Below are positions 1 through 5,973 of a stretch of DNA of 8,730 nt, piece after piece (the stretch's first letter is position 1; the number at the start of each line of letters is the position of its first letter). Made by a program: the position numbers and the translations under genes. The DNA comes from Methyloglobulus sp. (lineage in GTDB: Bacteria > Pseudomonadota > Gammaproteobacteria > Methylococcales > Methylomonadaceae), in contig JABFSV010000319.1 in the NCBI GenBank assembly GCA_013140405.1, positions 1-8,730 of the forward strand. The letters are read 5' to 3'. The notes below the pieces were generated by a model. That model was not told the origin of the DNA. It was given only the letters and a program-made list of their open reading frames with translations, and did not search any database.

Positions 1-16
1 TCAACAAACGGCGCAT
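1..16 (-). CDS. Start of an unidentified gene, truncated by the window edge
   Basis: Only the first five codons (M-R-R-L-L) are inside the window. The start is well supported: a full AGGAGG SD (plus-strand cctcct at 22-27) lies 5 nt before the ATG at 16-14. The gene begins downstream of a strong terminator (158-120), so it probably has its own promoter in the AT-rich stretch 28-118; I could not pick out a convincing -35/-10 pair there. Unlike most genes to the right, it shows no ACCC/GGGAA leader element. The product cannot be guessed. Confidence 0.6.
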
Positions 17-119
17 AACTGCCTCCTAATTAATAGAGAGCGTATTAACTAATAAATTTTGTGAATTGATAAGCGTGAAAGGCACTGAAAAAAACACACC
101 TTTTAAAAAAGTTGAAGCC

Positions 120-158
120 AAAAAAAAACCGAACACTGAAAAAATCAGGTTCGGTTTT
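120..158 (-). terminator. Strong Rho-independent terminator closing the minus-strand array
   Basis: On the minus strand a 10-bp stem (AAAACCGAAC with GTTCGGTTTT) continues inward as CTGA/TCAG past one unpaired base, closes with a short T-rich loop, and runs into nine Ts. It starts 19 nt after the stop codon of the 92-aa gene, as expected for the end of the primase transcript. The A-rich side on the plus strand gives it some bidirectional potential. Confidence 0.9.
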
Positions 159-177
159 GGTGTTGAGCGCAGGTCAA

Positions 178-456
178 TCAAATGGCAGTACGCTTCTTTT
201 TTTGATTAAGTGAATTGAGCGCCAAAATCAATGTATCACAGTATGGGCCTTCTATTTTAACAGGTCTATTCAACCGCAGTGAGCGAGCAGAACTTCCAAG
301 TCTTTGCCGGAAGCAGTGATTGCTCTTGAATTGAGATCTAAGCCAATTCAGGTATTTGACATCATTGCCATCCCATCCTTGGAGTGGTGAAAATGTCTGG
401 GAAGGTGCGCCGGGTGTTGTATCCAGACGCCACGCGTCAAAAACAAACAAACTCAT
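178..456 (-). CDS. Hypothetical protein, 92 aa, downstream of the primase
   Basis: I do not recognise this protein. The start at 456 is chosen because a GGGGAGG SD lies 7 nt upstream, in the 16-nt gap after the primase stop codon; an ATG 42 nt further upstream in the same frame would overlap the primase and has no comparable SD. The product is basic, especially at its C-terminus (KKKR near residues 86-89), begins with a short hydrophobic and aromatic stretch (SLFVFDAW), and has no cysteine pairs, signal peptide or membrane segment that I can see. A role with the primase is plausible only from gene order. It is the last gene before the terminator at 158-120. Confidence 0.75.
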   Translation of the reverse strand: MSLFVFDAWRLDTTPGAPSQTFSPLQGWDGNDVKYLNWLRSQFKSNHCFRQRLGSSARSLRLNRPVKIEGPYCDTLILALNSLNQKKKRTAI

Positions 457-472
457 AACACAACCTCCCCTT

Positions 473-1537
473 TCAGAAACAAGACCGAACAAACGCATTC
501 GGGCCTTGCTGATTCAGGACATCCAGCCAGTCAACGCTTTTACTGTTAACAGGTATTGGCCCTTTAGGTTCACAAATCACCGCTTCAACGCCCTGAGCTT
601 TTGCAAGCTCTGCGAGCTTTGTCGCGGCCAATGACCCGGCACATGAACGATCCAGATCAGACCATATCATGAGCTTTTCAACGCCAGCGGGAATGACGAA
701 TTGACTCATCATCGTGGCGCTGATCAACGGCCATGTCACCATGCCTGTCGCTTCAATAACAGCCAAAGCCGTCTCGATGCCTTCAGTCACGCACAACACG
801 CGACCAGGATTTCCTAAGCGAATAGCAGAACCGACCACAAGTTTATTGTACGGTGTCGGCATCATTTTCTTAGGTGAATCCACCAGCGCTTTACGTCCCT
901 TTGGCGTCAGAAACGTGCGATGAATGGTGATGGCTTCGTTGCCTTTTTCGATCAATGCAAGCATGGCCGGATAATGACCAATCAACTTACCGTCTTCATT
1001 CCGGTACTGCATCTTGGAATGAAAGCGGATTGAAGGCCAATTAGGGAGCCAACCATCCAAGCCGCGAGATTGCAAGTAAAGCCTTACAGGTTCGGCGTCT
1101 GGGTGATGAACCGATTTGGATTCCAGCCACACAGTACGAAGAATCGCTTTTAGTCTGCCATCGTCCGTGGTGGACTTTGACTTCGTAAAAACCGGTTTCC
1201 GTATAACAACGGGTTTTTGATCCGCAGCATTTGTCGATAACCCAAGCACATTGGCAACAGCCGTTAATGCATCAGGAAAACTCCAACCTCTAAGCCACAT
1301 CAATAACGAAAAACCATCCGGTTTGGCGCCGCAGGAATTACAAATACCTCCACCTGAAATGTCGGCATCACGAAACAATTTAAAACCATCTTTTCCACCA
1401 TGAACAGGACAAGCAATGTGCTTGCCGGGTTTTGAGATAGCTCGTTCAAGCTCGGGTGCCAGGAAGTCCAGGACGGACAGCCAGGAACCACGAACTGCAT
1501 TTCTGACCACGACAGATTCAAGCGCCTGAGTGTTCAT
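473..1537 (-). CDS. CHC2-type zinc-finger / Toprim primase-like protein, 354 aa
   Basis: This is a DNA primase-like protein that probably makes primers for replication or transfer of the mobile element. The N-terminus has a C-x2-H...C-x2-C zinc site (C43, H46, C66, C69; CPVH and CNSC), as in the zinc-binding domains of P4-type and DnaG-type primases. A Toprim fold follows: the acidic motif EGIETALA near residues 252-259 and a DxD motif in SDLDRS (D294, D296), where catalytic metal ions bind in this superfamily. There is no Walker helicase domain, so it is a stand-alone primase and shorter than P4 alpha or DnaG. The ATG overlaps the stop codon of an 18-aa ORF (ATGA), and GAGG lies 7 nt upstream, so translation is likely coupled. 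It has no private leader element of its own. The function call is firm at superfamily level; the substrate is unknown. Confidence 0.9.
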   Translation of the reverse strand: MNTQALESVVVRNAVRGSWLSVLDFLAPELERAISKPGKHIACPVHGGKDGFKLFRDADISGGGICNSCGAKPDGFSLLMWLRGWSFPDALTAVANVLGLSTNAADQKPVVIRKPVFTKSKSTTDDGRLKAILRTVWLESKSVHHPDAEPVRLYLQSRGLDGWLPNWPSIRFHSKMQYRNEDGKLIGHYPAMLALIEKGNEAITIHRTFLTPKGRKALVDSPKKMMPTPYNKLVVGSAIRLGNPGRVLCVTEGIETALAVIEATGMVTWPLISATMMSQFVIPAGVEKLMIWSDLDRSCAGSLAATKLAELAKAQGVEAVICEPKGPIPVNSKSVDWLDVLNQQGPNAFVRSCF

Positions 1538-1590
1538 ACGGTCACCTCATCGACAATGGCAACGGTCTTGATAATATTGATGTAAAACAT
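1534..1590 (-). CDS. 18-aa leader ORF coupled to the primase
   Basis: The short ORF MFYINIIKTVAIVDEVTV runs from an ATG at 1590 to a TGA whose first two bases are the last two of the primase ATG (ATGA overlap). The start has an AGGAC SD with a 7-nt spacer, and the text before it (GGACAAAAACC-ATG) resembles the SD arms of the other leaders in the window. The arrangement suggests that the leader RNA controls this ORF and that primase translation follows by reinitiation. The peptide is hydrophobic and may have no function of its own. Expression is inferred from the overlap and SD only. Confidence 0.55.
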   Translation of the reverse strand: MFYINIIKTVAIVDEVTV

Positions 1591-1740
1591 GGTTTTTGTC
1601 CTGGTAATGTCCCGACAACCGAGACTTTCTTGATACCCCTCCCTGGAAGGATCAAGAAAGTCCCGGAAGGCGGGATGGAAAATCCACCCGAGAGAAAACG
1701 CTTGACCCATAGGGAGATGTTTTCTCCCAAGTGGGTAGAT
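1591..1740 (-). promoter_or_regulatory. Composite leader RNA of the primase unit (copy 8)
   Basis: The upstream half is a clear copy of the shared leader: P1 ACCCA/TGGGT (1732-1736 with 1705-1709) around P2 GGGAGA/TCTCCC (1723-1728 with 1712-1717, loop AAACA), then arm a' GTTTTCTC (1692-1699), a perfect 8-bp complement of GAGAAAAC in P2 (1719-1726). Unlike the other copies, no T-tract and SD follow directly. Instead there is a second, looser unit containing a 12-bp inverted repeat (1623-1662), and only then the AGGAC SD. Pairing of an upstream arm with this SD is weak (GGTT..GTC with GAC..AACC). It may be two stacked leaders, the first having lost its gene. Confidence 0.65.
1623..1662 (-). 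repeat. Perfect 12-bp inverted repeat in the primase leader
   Basis: On the coding strand GACTTTCTTGAT and ATCAAGAAAGTC pair perfectly across a 16-nt loop containing CCAGGGAGGGG. There is no T-tract after it, so it is not a normal terminator. It lies 33 nt before the 18-aa ORF. The flanking CCC/GGG and GGA/TCC pairs imitate the nested P1/P2 layout of the shared leader, with the P2 loop complementary to the downstream arm, so it may be a diverged second copy. Confidence 0.75.
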
Positions 1741-1743
1741 AAA

Positions 1744-1980
1744 TTAAATCAAATGATGCTTTTGCAATTGAGCACGCACACAATCCTCAATTGAGAGTAT
1801 TGTGCAGGCATATTGCTCCATAATTCGGTCTAATAGTTTGTCCTCAAGAACAACACCGAATTGCTCTAAAGCAATCCGTTCTGCCTGCTTTTGAGGCAGA
1901 GTGTTATTCAAAAGACTTTCGTAATAATCTACGGCAGCATCGAGTTCTTCCTCAGAAACTTCATCGGCTTTATTCAACAT
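1744..1980 (-). CDS. Hypothetical protein, 78 aa, coupled to the 278-aa gene
   Basis: I do not recognise this small acidic protein. It appears mostly helical, with an E/D-rich N-terminus (SEEELDAAVDYYESLL) and two cysteines (in YACT and EDCV) that do not form a zinc motif. The start is certain: AGGAGG lies 4 nt before the ATG, and this SD contains the stop codon of the upstream 278-aa gene (TAGGAGG). Such an overlap normally gives translational coupling, which would explain why the gene has no leader element. A function together with the 278-aa protein is inferred only from this coupling. Confidence 0.85.
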   Translation of the reverse strand: MLNKADEVSEEELDAAVDYYESLLNNTLPQKQAERIALEQFGVVLEDKLLDRIMEQYACTILSIEDCVRAQLQKHHLI

Positions 1981-1988
1981 AAAACCTC

Positions 1989-2825
1989 CTAAGCAGCATG
2001 AGCTACAAGTTTTTTAACTTGAACAGGACGATGTTCGGTAATTTCAACAACGTCATAATCATCAAGAAGCGCAATGAAATTGCTGCGAATAGCATCGCAG
2101 GCCGCATCAAAGGCGAAAACAAGATCAACACGATCGCGAAGACTTTCCATTGACCAGTCTTCGGCATCAAAGTCCTCACACTGATCAATGCTTCTGCTTG
2201 CCACCATCAATCGTGACGGTGGAACACTGAAATTGCGCCGAGGATTTCCACAAACACCGCAAGCATCAGATGCTGAAGAATCTTTTAATTCAGTTTTGAG
2301 CCGGTTAATCAGCAACAATTTCTTGTCGTCTGAAATGGTCAAAGTCTGAATTGCAGGTTGACCCAGGTAAACGCCAGGAAGCCAAGAATTCTGGCTTCTG
2401 AGTATTTCCCGAGCAATGACTTCTTCGTTCTCGTCCTGGTATGTAACCGGCGGCACTTTTTTGAAGTTCCGTTGACCACAGGTGGGACAGTAGCTGAGAT
2501 GCCCGGTGAGTTCCAGGTGAGATTCATGCAAAACCAGATAACCGCCAGAACGCCCATTCGAACAAAGGGTGTAGCGATGACCCTGGTCATACGTAAAGTC
2601 GTCAATAGGGCCTCTAATTTCTTCCCAGAAATCAGTATCCAGCATCTTATAAGCCTTATCTTCCTGTTCAGACAACAATCCAAGACGATGAATCTTGATA
2701 TTGTTAGCATAGGACGTTAGACGATTCCAGGAACTCATGGTGTTGTAGCGGTAATGGCCTTGTAAAAAATCCACCATGGCAGAACGGCTGCGACGGTCAA
2801 CTTTCTTTTGAAAAAATGGTGTCAT
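1989..2825 (-). CDS. Conserved-looking mobile-element protein with two CxxC pairs, 278 aa
   Basis: The function is unknown. The N-terminus is rich in aromatic and polar residues (GHYRYNTMSSWNRLTSYA, residues 23-40), a pattern I associate with uncharacterised plasmid and ICE proteins, although I cannot name a family. Two cysteine pairs, CPTC (C113, C116) and CGVC (C189, C192), lie 73 residues apart and could together bind one zinc ion. The C-terminus is acidic and helical, ending in a basic KK segment. No signal peptide or membrane helix is evident. The start at 2825 has a GGAG SD 7 nt upstream and is preceded by leader copy 7. Its TAG stop lies inside the SD of the next gene. Zinc binding is inferred from the motif only. 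Confidence 0.85.
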   Translation of the reverse strand: MTPFFQKKVDRRSRSAMVDFLQGHYRYNTMSSWNRLTSYANNIKIHRLGLLSEQEDKAYKMLDTDFWEEIRGPIDDFTYDQGHRYTLCSNGRSGGYLVLHESHLELTGHLSYCPTCGQRNFKKVPPVTYQDENEEVIAREILRSQNSWLPGVYLGQPAIQTLTISDDKKLLLINRLKTELKDSSASDACGVCGNPRRNFSVPPSRLMVASRSIDQCEDFDAEDWSMESLRDRVDLVFAFDAACDAIRSNFIALLDDYDVVEITEHRPVQVKKLVAHAA

Positions 2826-2904
2826 GATTTTTCTCCTGCCTTGAAAAGTAAAAAGCGGGAAAAATCAGTTGTCCCAGTGGGAAAATGACAATCCCGCTGG
2901 GTAA
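2826..2904 (-). promoter_or_regulatory. Leader RNA copy 7 (278-aa gene)
   Basis: P1 is CCCAG/CTGGG (2897-2901 with 2873-2877), enclosing P2 GGGA/TCCC (2892-2895 with 2879-2882). Arm a' GATTTTTC (2859-2866) is a perfect 8-bp complement of the SD arm GAAAAATC (2826-2833), which directly adjoins the ATG and continues from AGGAG. In the alternative fold, GCGGGA (2892-2897) pairs with TCCCGC (2855-2860), followed by TTTTTACTTTT as in an intrinsic terminator. P2-loop TTGTC can also pair with GACAA just after P1. Confidence 0.8.
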
Positions 2905-2920
2905 AGTAAAGTAAGACTAT

Positions 2921-3322
2921 TTAGTCAATTGAAAATCTGTAAGAACCGGTTTCATTGTGATCAAATCCAGTAGTAAAATCATCTTCTACAAGACGTAAGA
3001 CTTCCTTTAGAGCATCTTGCAAATCATCAGATTCCTGGCCTTCTATCTGGGCACTGAGTTTCAGGCTGAATGAAGAGGCTTCTGAAGAATTAACGATTGC
3101 TTCCAATCGTATGGCTTCAGATTTCGCCTGATCAATAGCTTTGCTCAGATCGAAATAACAAATTCCTAAATCAGGCCAGTCTAAAGATTCATCCCAAATC
3201 TCTTTGCCTTCATCCGATACATCAATAGCGCTCAGCTGAAGTGTTTGTTGAATTTCTAACGACGTTTTGTAAACATTGATCAATGCGCGTAAAGAATCAG
3301 TTGTTAAGGTGATAGTGCTCAT
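2921..3322 (-). CDS. Hypothetical protein, 133 aa, with C-terminal GFDxNxTGSYxF motif
   Basis: Function unknown. The protein is acidic and mostly helical. Its C-terminus (about residues 96-130) reads as a helix with DDLQDALKEVLRLVE followed by GFDHNETGSYRF. I recall similar endings in short uncharacterised plasmid proteins, but this is recollection and not a database result. The start at 3322 is chosen over an in-frame ATG 36 nt upstream because AAGGA lies 7 nt before it and leader copy 6 ends exactly here. It sits between the GHKL ATPase and the 278-aa protein, each unit with its own leader. Confidence 0.85.
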   Translation of the reverse strand: MSTITLTTDSLRALINVYKTSLEIQQTLQLSAIDVSDEGKEIWDESLDWPDLGICYFDLSKAIDQAKSEAIRLEAIVNSSEASSFSLKLSAQIEGQESDDLQDALKEVLRLVEDDFTTGFDHNETGSYRFSID

Positions 3323-3401
3323 AGTGTTTTCCTTAAAAAATAAAAAACAGGGAAACACTGATATCCGCGACGGGAAAAGTGTTTCCCGGTCGGGTTAAAT
3401 G
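3323..3401 (-). promoter_or_regulatory. Leader RNA copy 6 (133-aa gene)
   Basis: P2 is CGGGAAA/TTTCCCG (3382-3388 with 3371-3377) with the loop CACT, enclosed by CCG-AC / GT-CGG pairs. Arm a' AGTGTTTCCC (3350-3359) pairs perfectly over 10 bp with the upstream GGGAAACACT (3378-3387) and is followed by a long T-tract (3335-3348), which is a textbook terminator. The same a' can pair with the SD arm GGAAAACACT (3323-3332): AGTGTTT/AAACACT plus CC/GG around one bulged A. The two pairings exclude each other. Confidence 0.85.
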
Positions 3402-3412
3402 AAAAGAATGAA

Positions 3413-5011
3413 TTAAGCAGTGGTTACCGAAGCAACACTACCAGAATCATTCAGGATAATAACAAACGACTTGCCGTACAACGAAGGGCAGCCTGAAAAG
3501 CCAGGCAATAAACGCTTCATCGCATCAGCAGGATCACTTGATGTATTCGCGACAACGAACGATTCAAATGCGTACATATCCGATTCATGCGTCGACTCTT
3601 GAAAGTCTTCATACTCGGATCTGTAACTTGAGATCTGTTTCAGGACATAACCTGAAGCATCGTTCTTTGGAAGAATGACTTGATCTTCATTTTCCTGTCC
3701 TTGGTAGAAAGCATCGCCGGCAATTTCAACAAAATCATTGCCGATCTTTATCCGGTATGAGTCACAAAAACGCACATAAATCGATATCCAATCGCCTTCG
3801 AAAAAAGCGCCATGCGTTTCATTGACCAGTTCAATCGTCAGTTCTTCATCATCAAGATTCCGAATCATAGAATGGATCCAGTGACCGTTATCAAGTCCAC
3901 CTTGATAGATCAAAGCATTACGTTCCCGTGCAAACATGTAACGAGCAGCTCCGATTTCTTGTATGTCATCATCGATATCAACAACTTCACGGGCTTCAAC
4001 TTCTGAACGGGTCAGAGACATGTTGAGCCTAGAAGTGAATGTGCCGTAAGCATCAGTGTCGCAGTTTGGGTAATCGTCGAACTCATGCAAAGCTTGCATA
4101 GGAACGGCAGGTACATCATTGAGTAAACTCAATAATCCCCAGTGCTTCATTATTTCGTAAAAAAGCACAAATTCCTCGACGGAAACTGTGGCTTTGAGAA
4201 AAAAAAGACTTTTCTCAATTTCCTTCGTTAAAACAGACTTAACGAGTTTTACAACATCTGCCTCATCGATAAGTTTGTCTCGATCCGGTAAACGTGCATA
4301 AAAGCGCGAAGAATCAAGATGAATGATGTGCCGATTACGCGACCCATAAGAATGCGAACGATAAATAGGCAAGCCTTGCAGGTACACGTCAAACTCGTCA
4401 CTCATGCCAAGAGGCTCATCAATACCCGACAAGTAAATAGCGCCAATTTCTGTCTCGACAAAGCGAAGACCGGAATCAAGCGCATACTGTCTATCAAGAA
4501 ATAAGTCGTTGAGTGACACAGGAATTGGAAAACCGCGCGAAAGGCGATTAAGCGTATCCTGAACGTCCTTCAACTCAAGATCAACGCCAAGCATAGTGAT
4601 GGAGGTTATGCCATTCCAGTCAGTAACAGGTGTTACGGTGACGGGTTTGAACGACAGAACATCGTCGGTATCGACTGAAATGCGACCGCTCTTACTGACA
4701 ACAGTCAGGTGACGGCAGGCAAACAATGCGGATAAGAAACCGATGCCAAATGGGTGCTCTTGAGCAACCACATCAGCATCCCAACCGGATTCAGCGACAG
4801 TAAGCAAGGTTTCAATAGAATCGATACCGCAACCATCATCGGTTACCCGAAGAATTTTGGTTTCCGGTGCAAACTCAAAAACAACTTGAGTCGCATTGGC
4901 ACGTCTGGCGTTTTGCATTAACTCGCCAAGCACCGTGGTTTTATTGGTAAAGCTGAATTTCAAGCTTTTAACCAGGTTAGCCTGGTTTACTTTCATTGCT
5001 ACAGTTTTCAT
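3413..5011 (-). CDS. GHKL (Hsp90-like) ATP-binding protein, 532 aa
   Basis: This is an ATPase of the GHKL/Bergerat-fold superfamily (Hsp90, MutL, gyrase B, histidine kinases). The ATP site is complete at the N-terminus: N-box E30-x3-N34 in GELMQNA, the G1 box DDGCG (58-62) with its DxGxG pattern, and G2 GIGFLS (89-94). There is no histidine kinase or gyrase domain after it. The remaining roughly 400 residues contain a likely transducer-like alpha/beta part (LPDRDKLIDEADVVKLV, about 248-264) and an unknown acidic C-terminal half. It may be a remodelling or DNA-handling ATPase of the element; the substrate is unknown. The start at 5011 has AGGAG 8 nt upstream and is preferred to an in-frame ATG 39 nt further up, which lies in the leader. 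Confidence 0.9.
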   Translation of the reverse strand: MKTVAMKVNQANLVKSLKFSFTNKTTVLGELMQNARRANATQVVFEFAPETKILRVTDDGCGIDSIETLLTVAESGWDADVVAQEHPFGIGFLSALFACRHLTVVSKSGRISVDTDDVLSFKPVTVTPVTDWNGITSITMLGVDLELKDVQDTLNRLSRGFPIPVSLNDLFLDRQYALDSGLRFVETEIGAIYLSGIDEPLGMSDEFDVYLQGLPIYRSHSYGSRNRHIIHLDSSRFYARLPDRDKLIDEADVVKLVKSVLTKEIEKSLFFLKATVSVEEFVLFYEIMKHWGLLSLLNDVPAVPMQALHEFDDYPNCDTDAYGTFTSRLNMSLTRSEVEAREVVDIDDDIQEIGAARYMFARERNALIYQGGLDNGHWIHSMIRNLDDEELTIELVNETHGAFFEGDWISIYVRFCDSYRIKIGNDFVEIAGDAFYQGQENEDQVILPKNDASGYVLKQISSYRSEYEDFQESTHESDMYAFESFVVANTSSDPADAMKRLLPGFSGCPSLYGKSFVIILNDSGSVASVTTA

Positions 5012-5090
5012 GGGTTTATCTCCTAGTTCATTAAAAAAACCGGGAGACAAAACATTCCCACTGGGAAGTTAAGTTCCCGGAGGGTTGTAA
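5012..5090 (-). promoter_or_regulatory. Leader RNA copy 5 (GHKL ATPase gene)
   Basis: P2 is GGGAA/TTCCC (5074-5078 with 5063-5067, loop CTTAAC), enclosed by CCC/GGG (5082-5084 with 5057-5059). Arm a' GTTTTGTCTCC (5043-5053) pairs with the SD arm GGAGATAAAC (within 5012-5023) in nine contiguous pairs including one G-U, burying AGGAG. The alternative helix CCGGGA/TCCCGG (5075-5080 with 5040-5045) runs into seven Ts (5033-5039), as in a terminator. The leader also lies upstream of the divergent plus-strand gene. Confidence 0.8.
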
Positions 5091-5093
5091 AAA

Positions 5094-5109
5094 GTGAGTG
5101 ATCGCTTAC
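5094..5109. promoter_or_regulatory. Imperfect 16-bp palindrome, possible operator
   Basis: The sequence gtgagtgatcgcttac matches its own reverse complement at 12 of 16 positions, around a central GATC. It lies between the leader of the GHKL ATPase gene and the divergent plus-strand gene (start 5140), a natural place for an operator. There is only one copy in the window, so it may be chance. Confidence 0.3.
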
Positions 5110-5139
5110 CATCGTTAAAAACAAACATGGGGCGAGTCA

Positions 5140-5472
5140 ATGAACAAAGCAGATGCTCTAATGAACAACGCTTATTTTTCCGTAAACAGCGAAGGACAAT
5201 TGACCTTCACTGAACAGGGAATTGCAGAATACCGAAGTTATTTCGGCAAGGCCGGTGTCGATATTCGAAACATCAAGTCTCTGGAGGATTTCCGGAGAGC
5301 GAGACGTGCGGCATCAGACTTTTTTGATAATCGCCTGGTGGAGAAAGTCAAAAAAGGCGAGAAAACGCTGGAAAGATGGCTTCTTATCGCAATTGCCGAA
5401 GGCAACGAAGAAGAAACTCAACGTCTTGAGCGATTATTAGATGCCAGAGAAAAGGGCATACAGGTGATTTAG
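5140..5472 (+). CDS. Hypothetical protein, 110 aa, on the opposite strand
   Basis: This is the only convincing plus-strand gene. I do not recognise it. The N-terminal third looks beta-rich (YFSVNSEGQLTFTEQG); the rest is highly charged and helical, with KVKKGEKTLERWLLIAIAEG followed by EETQRLERLLDAREKG, and could form a short coiled coil. The start has only a modest SD (GGGG, 7 nt upstream). The gene is divergent from the GHKL ATPase gene and convergent with the 63-aa gene; its TAG and the TAA of that gene share bases (5469-5472). It breaks the minus-strand array and carries no leader element, which suggests separate control or later insertion. Its coding-like composition and length make it likely to be real. 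Confidence 0.7.
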   Translation: MNKADALMNNAYFSVNSEGQLTFTEQGIAEYRSYFGKAGVDIRNIKSLEDFRRARRAASDFFDNRLVEKVKKGEKTLERWLLIAIAEGNEEETQRLERLLDAREKGIQVI

Positions 5473-5660
5473 GCAGGTATATCTCTTCTTGCATCCAGTT
5501 CTAAACAAATTTCCTTAGTCATCCAATTGGCTTCGGCTATCGTCGAAGATTCCTTGAGCTTAAGAATAAGGTTGTGCAGCTGAATCAGCTTGGCTTCCAG
5601 TACAAGATTAGTTGCGCTGTTAGCAAAGCGGAAAAATGACTTGCGATCATCTTTGTTCAT
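5469..5660 (-). CDS. Hypothetical protein, 63 aa
   Basis: A small, probably all-helical soluble protein of unknown function (for example ATNLVLEAKLIQLHNLILKL, about residues 16-35). There are no zinc or nucleotide motifs. The start at 5660 is chosen over an ATG 33 nt upstream because AAGGA lies 7 nt before it and leader copy 4 ends there with the same geometry as in the other genes. Its stop codon overlaps that of the convergent plus-strand gene. Confidence 0.75.
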   Translation of the reverse strand: MNKDDRKSFFRFANSATNLVLEAKLIQLHNLILKLKESSTIAEANWMTKEICLELDARRDIPA

Positions 5661-5737
5661 GGTGTTTTCCTTGGTTAAAGCCAGAGAAAACACACGTTTC
5701 CCAAAGGGAAAAGTGAATTTCCCTGGTGGGTTAAAAA
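5661..5737 (-). promoter_or_regulatory. Leader RNA copy 4 (63-aa gene)
   Basis: P2 is AGGGAAA/TTTCCCT (5718-5724 with 5705-5711, loop TTCACT) inside CCC/GGG (5728-5730 with 5700-5702). Arm a' GTGTTTTC (5686-5693) is a perfect 8-bp complement of the SD arm GAAAACAC (5662-5669) that joins AAGGA to the ATG. Pairing of a' with P2 is weaker (six pairs, an internal loop, then CAC/GTG), and no long T-tract follows a', so this copy looks tuned for SD masking more than for termination. Confidence 0.8.
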
Positions 5738-5788
5738 ATAAATATCACGGCCAAGCCGCTTCATAAGAATTACGCCGGAGCGCTTCAT
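5675..5788 (-). CDS. Possible 37-aa upstream ORF running through leader copy 4
   Basis: An ATG at 5788 with AAGGA 4 nt upstream opens a 37-codon frame (begins MKRSGVILMKRLGRD) that crosses all of leader copy 4 and stops 14 nt before the 63-aa start. A ribosome translating it would melt P1, P2 and arm a'. The peptide is basic and resembles nothing I know, and the part inside the leader is dictated by the RNA motif, so it may be a control ORF or chance. Confidence 0.35.
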   Translation of the reverse strand: MKRSGVILMKRLGRDIYFLTHQGNSLFPLGNVCFLWL

Positions 5789-5803
5789 TGATTCCTTATT
5801 TAA

Positions 5804-5920
5804 AGTGCTGAACTGGCACTGCTCTTGAGTTCTCTTAGAGAACTACAAAAAATCGTCTTTCCACAATACTTAAACCAAGCACTCTGGAAAGACGGTAAAG
5901 GCATTATGCCAATTACCGTC
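5804..5920 (-). ncRNA. Hairpin cluster in the 233-nt gap after the zinc-ribbon gene
   Basis: The gap 5741-5973 holds no long ORF but has four dyads in a row. In the minus-strand direction they are: GACGGTAA/TTACCGTC with an inner GGCAT/ATGCC (5920-5891); CGTCTTTCCA/TGGAAAGACG (5894-5854); AGTTCTC/GAGAACT with a TAA loop (5844-5828); and AGTGC/GCACT (5820-5804). The first two share CGTC and cannot form together over their full length. This could be a processed small RNA, a structured 3' UTR or an attenuator. The type is a best guess; structure is visible, transcription is not. Confidence 0.45.
5847..5894 (-). terminator. Likely intrinsic terminator within the hairpin cluster
   Basis: On the minus strand the perfect 10-bp stem CGTCTTTCCA/TGGAAAGACG (21-nt loop) is followed by ATTTTTTG. 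The loop is larger than usual and the upstream hairpin competes for the CGTC end of the stem, which is how attenuators work. It would end transcripts from the zinc-ribbon gene about 80 nt after its stop codon. Confidence 0.55.
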
Positions 5921-5973
5921 AAAATAGTAAGATCAAAAGACGCTCAAATTACGCGGCTTTTGAGAGGATAAAA

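Noticed and set aside
28..118. Sigma-70 promoter for the gene at position 16
   Set aside because: The region is AT-rich, but no -35/-10 pair with acceptable spacing stood out, so no site is listed.
1300..1521. 73-codon minus-strand frame inside the primase N-terminus
   Set aside because: It lies out of frame in the region encoding the CHC2 zinc finger, whose motif residues are intact in the main frame.
1542..1730. 62-codon minus-strand frame starting with TTG through the primase leader
   Set aside because: It has no SD before the TTG, begins inside the P2 hairpin and overlaps the 18-aa ORF; its sequence is dictated by the structured leader.
2339..2720. Long frames on both strands inside the 278-aa gene
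   Set aside because: They are shadows of a gene with a good SD, leader and zinc motifs; they lack SD sites and protein-like composition.
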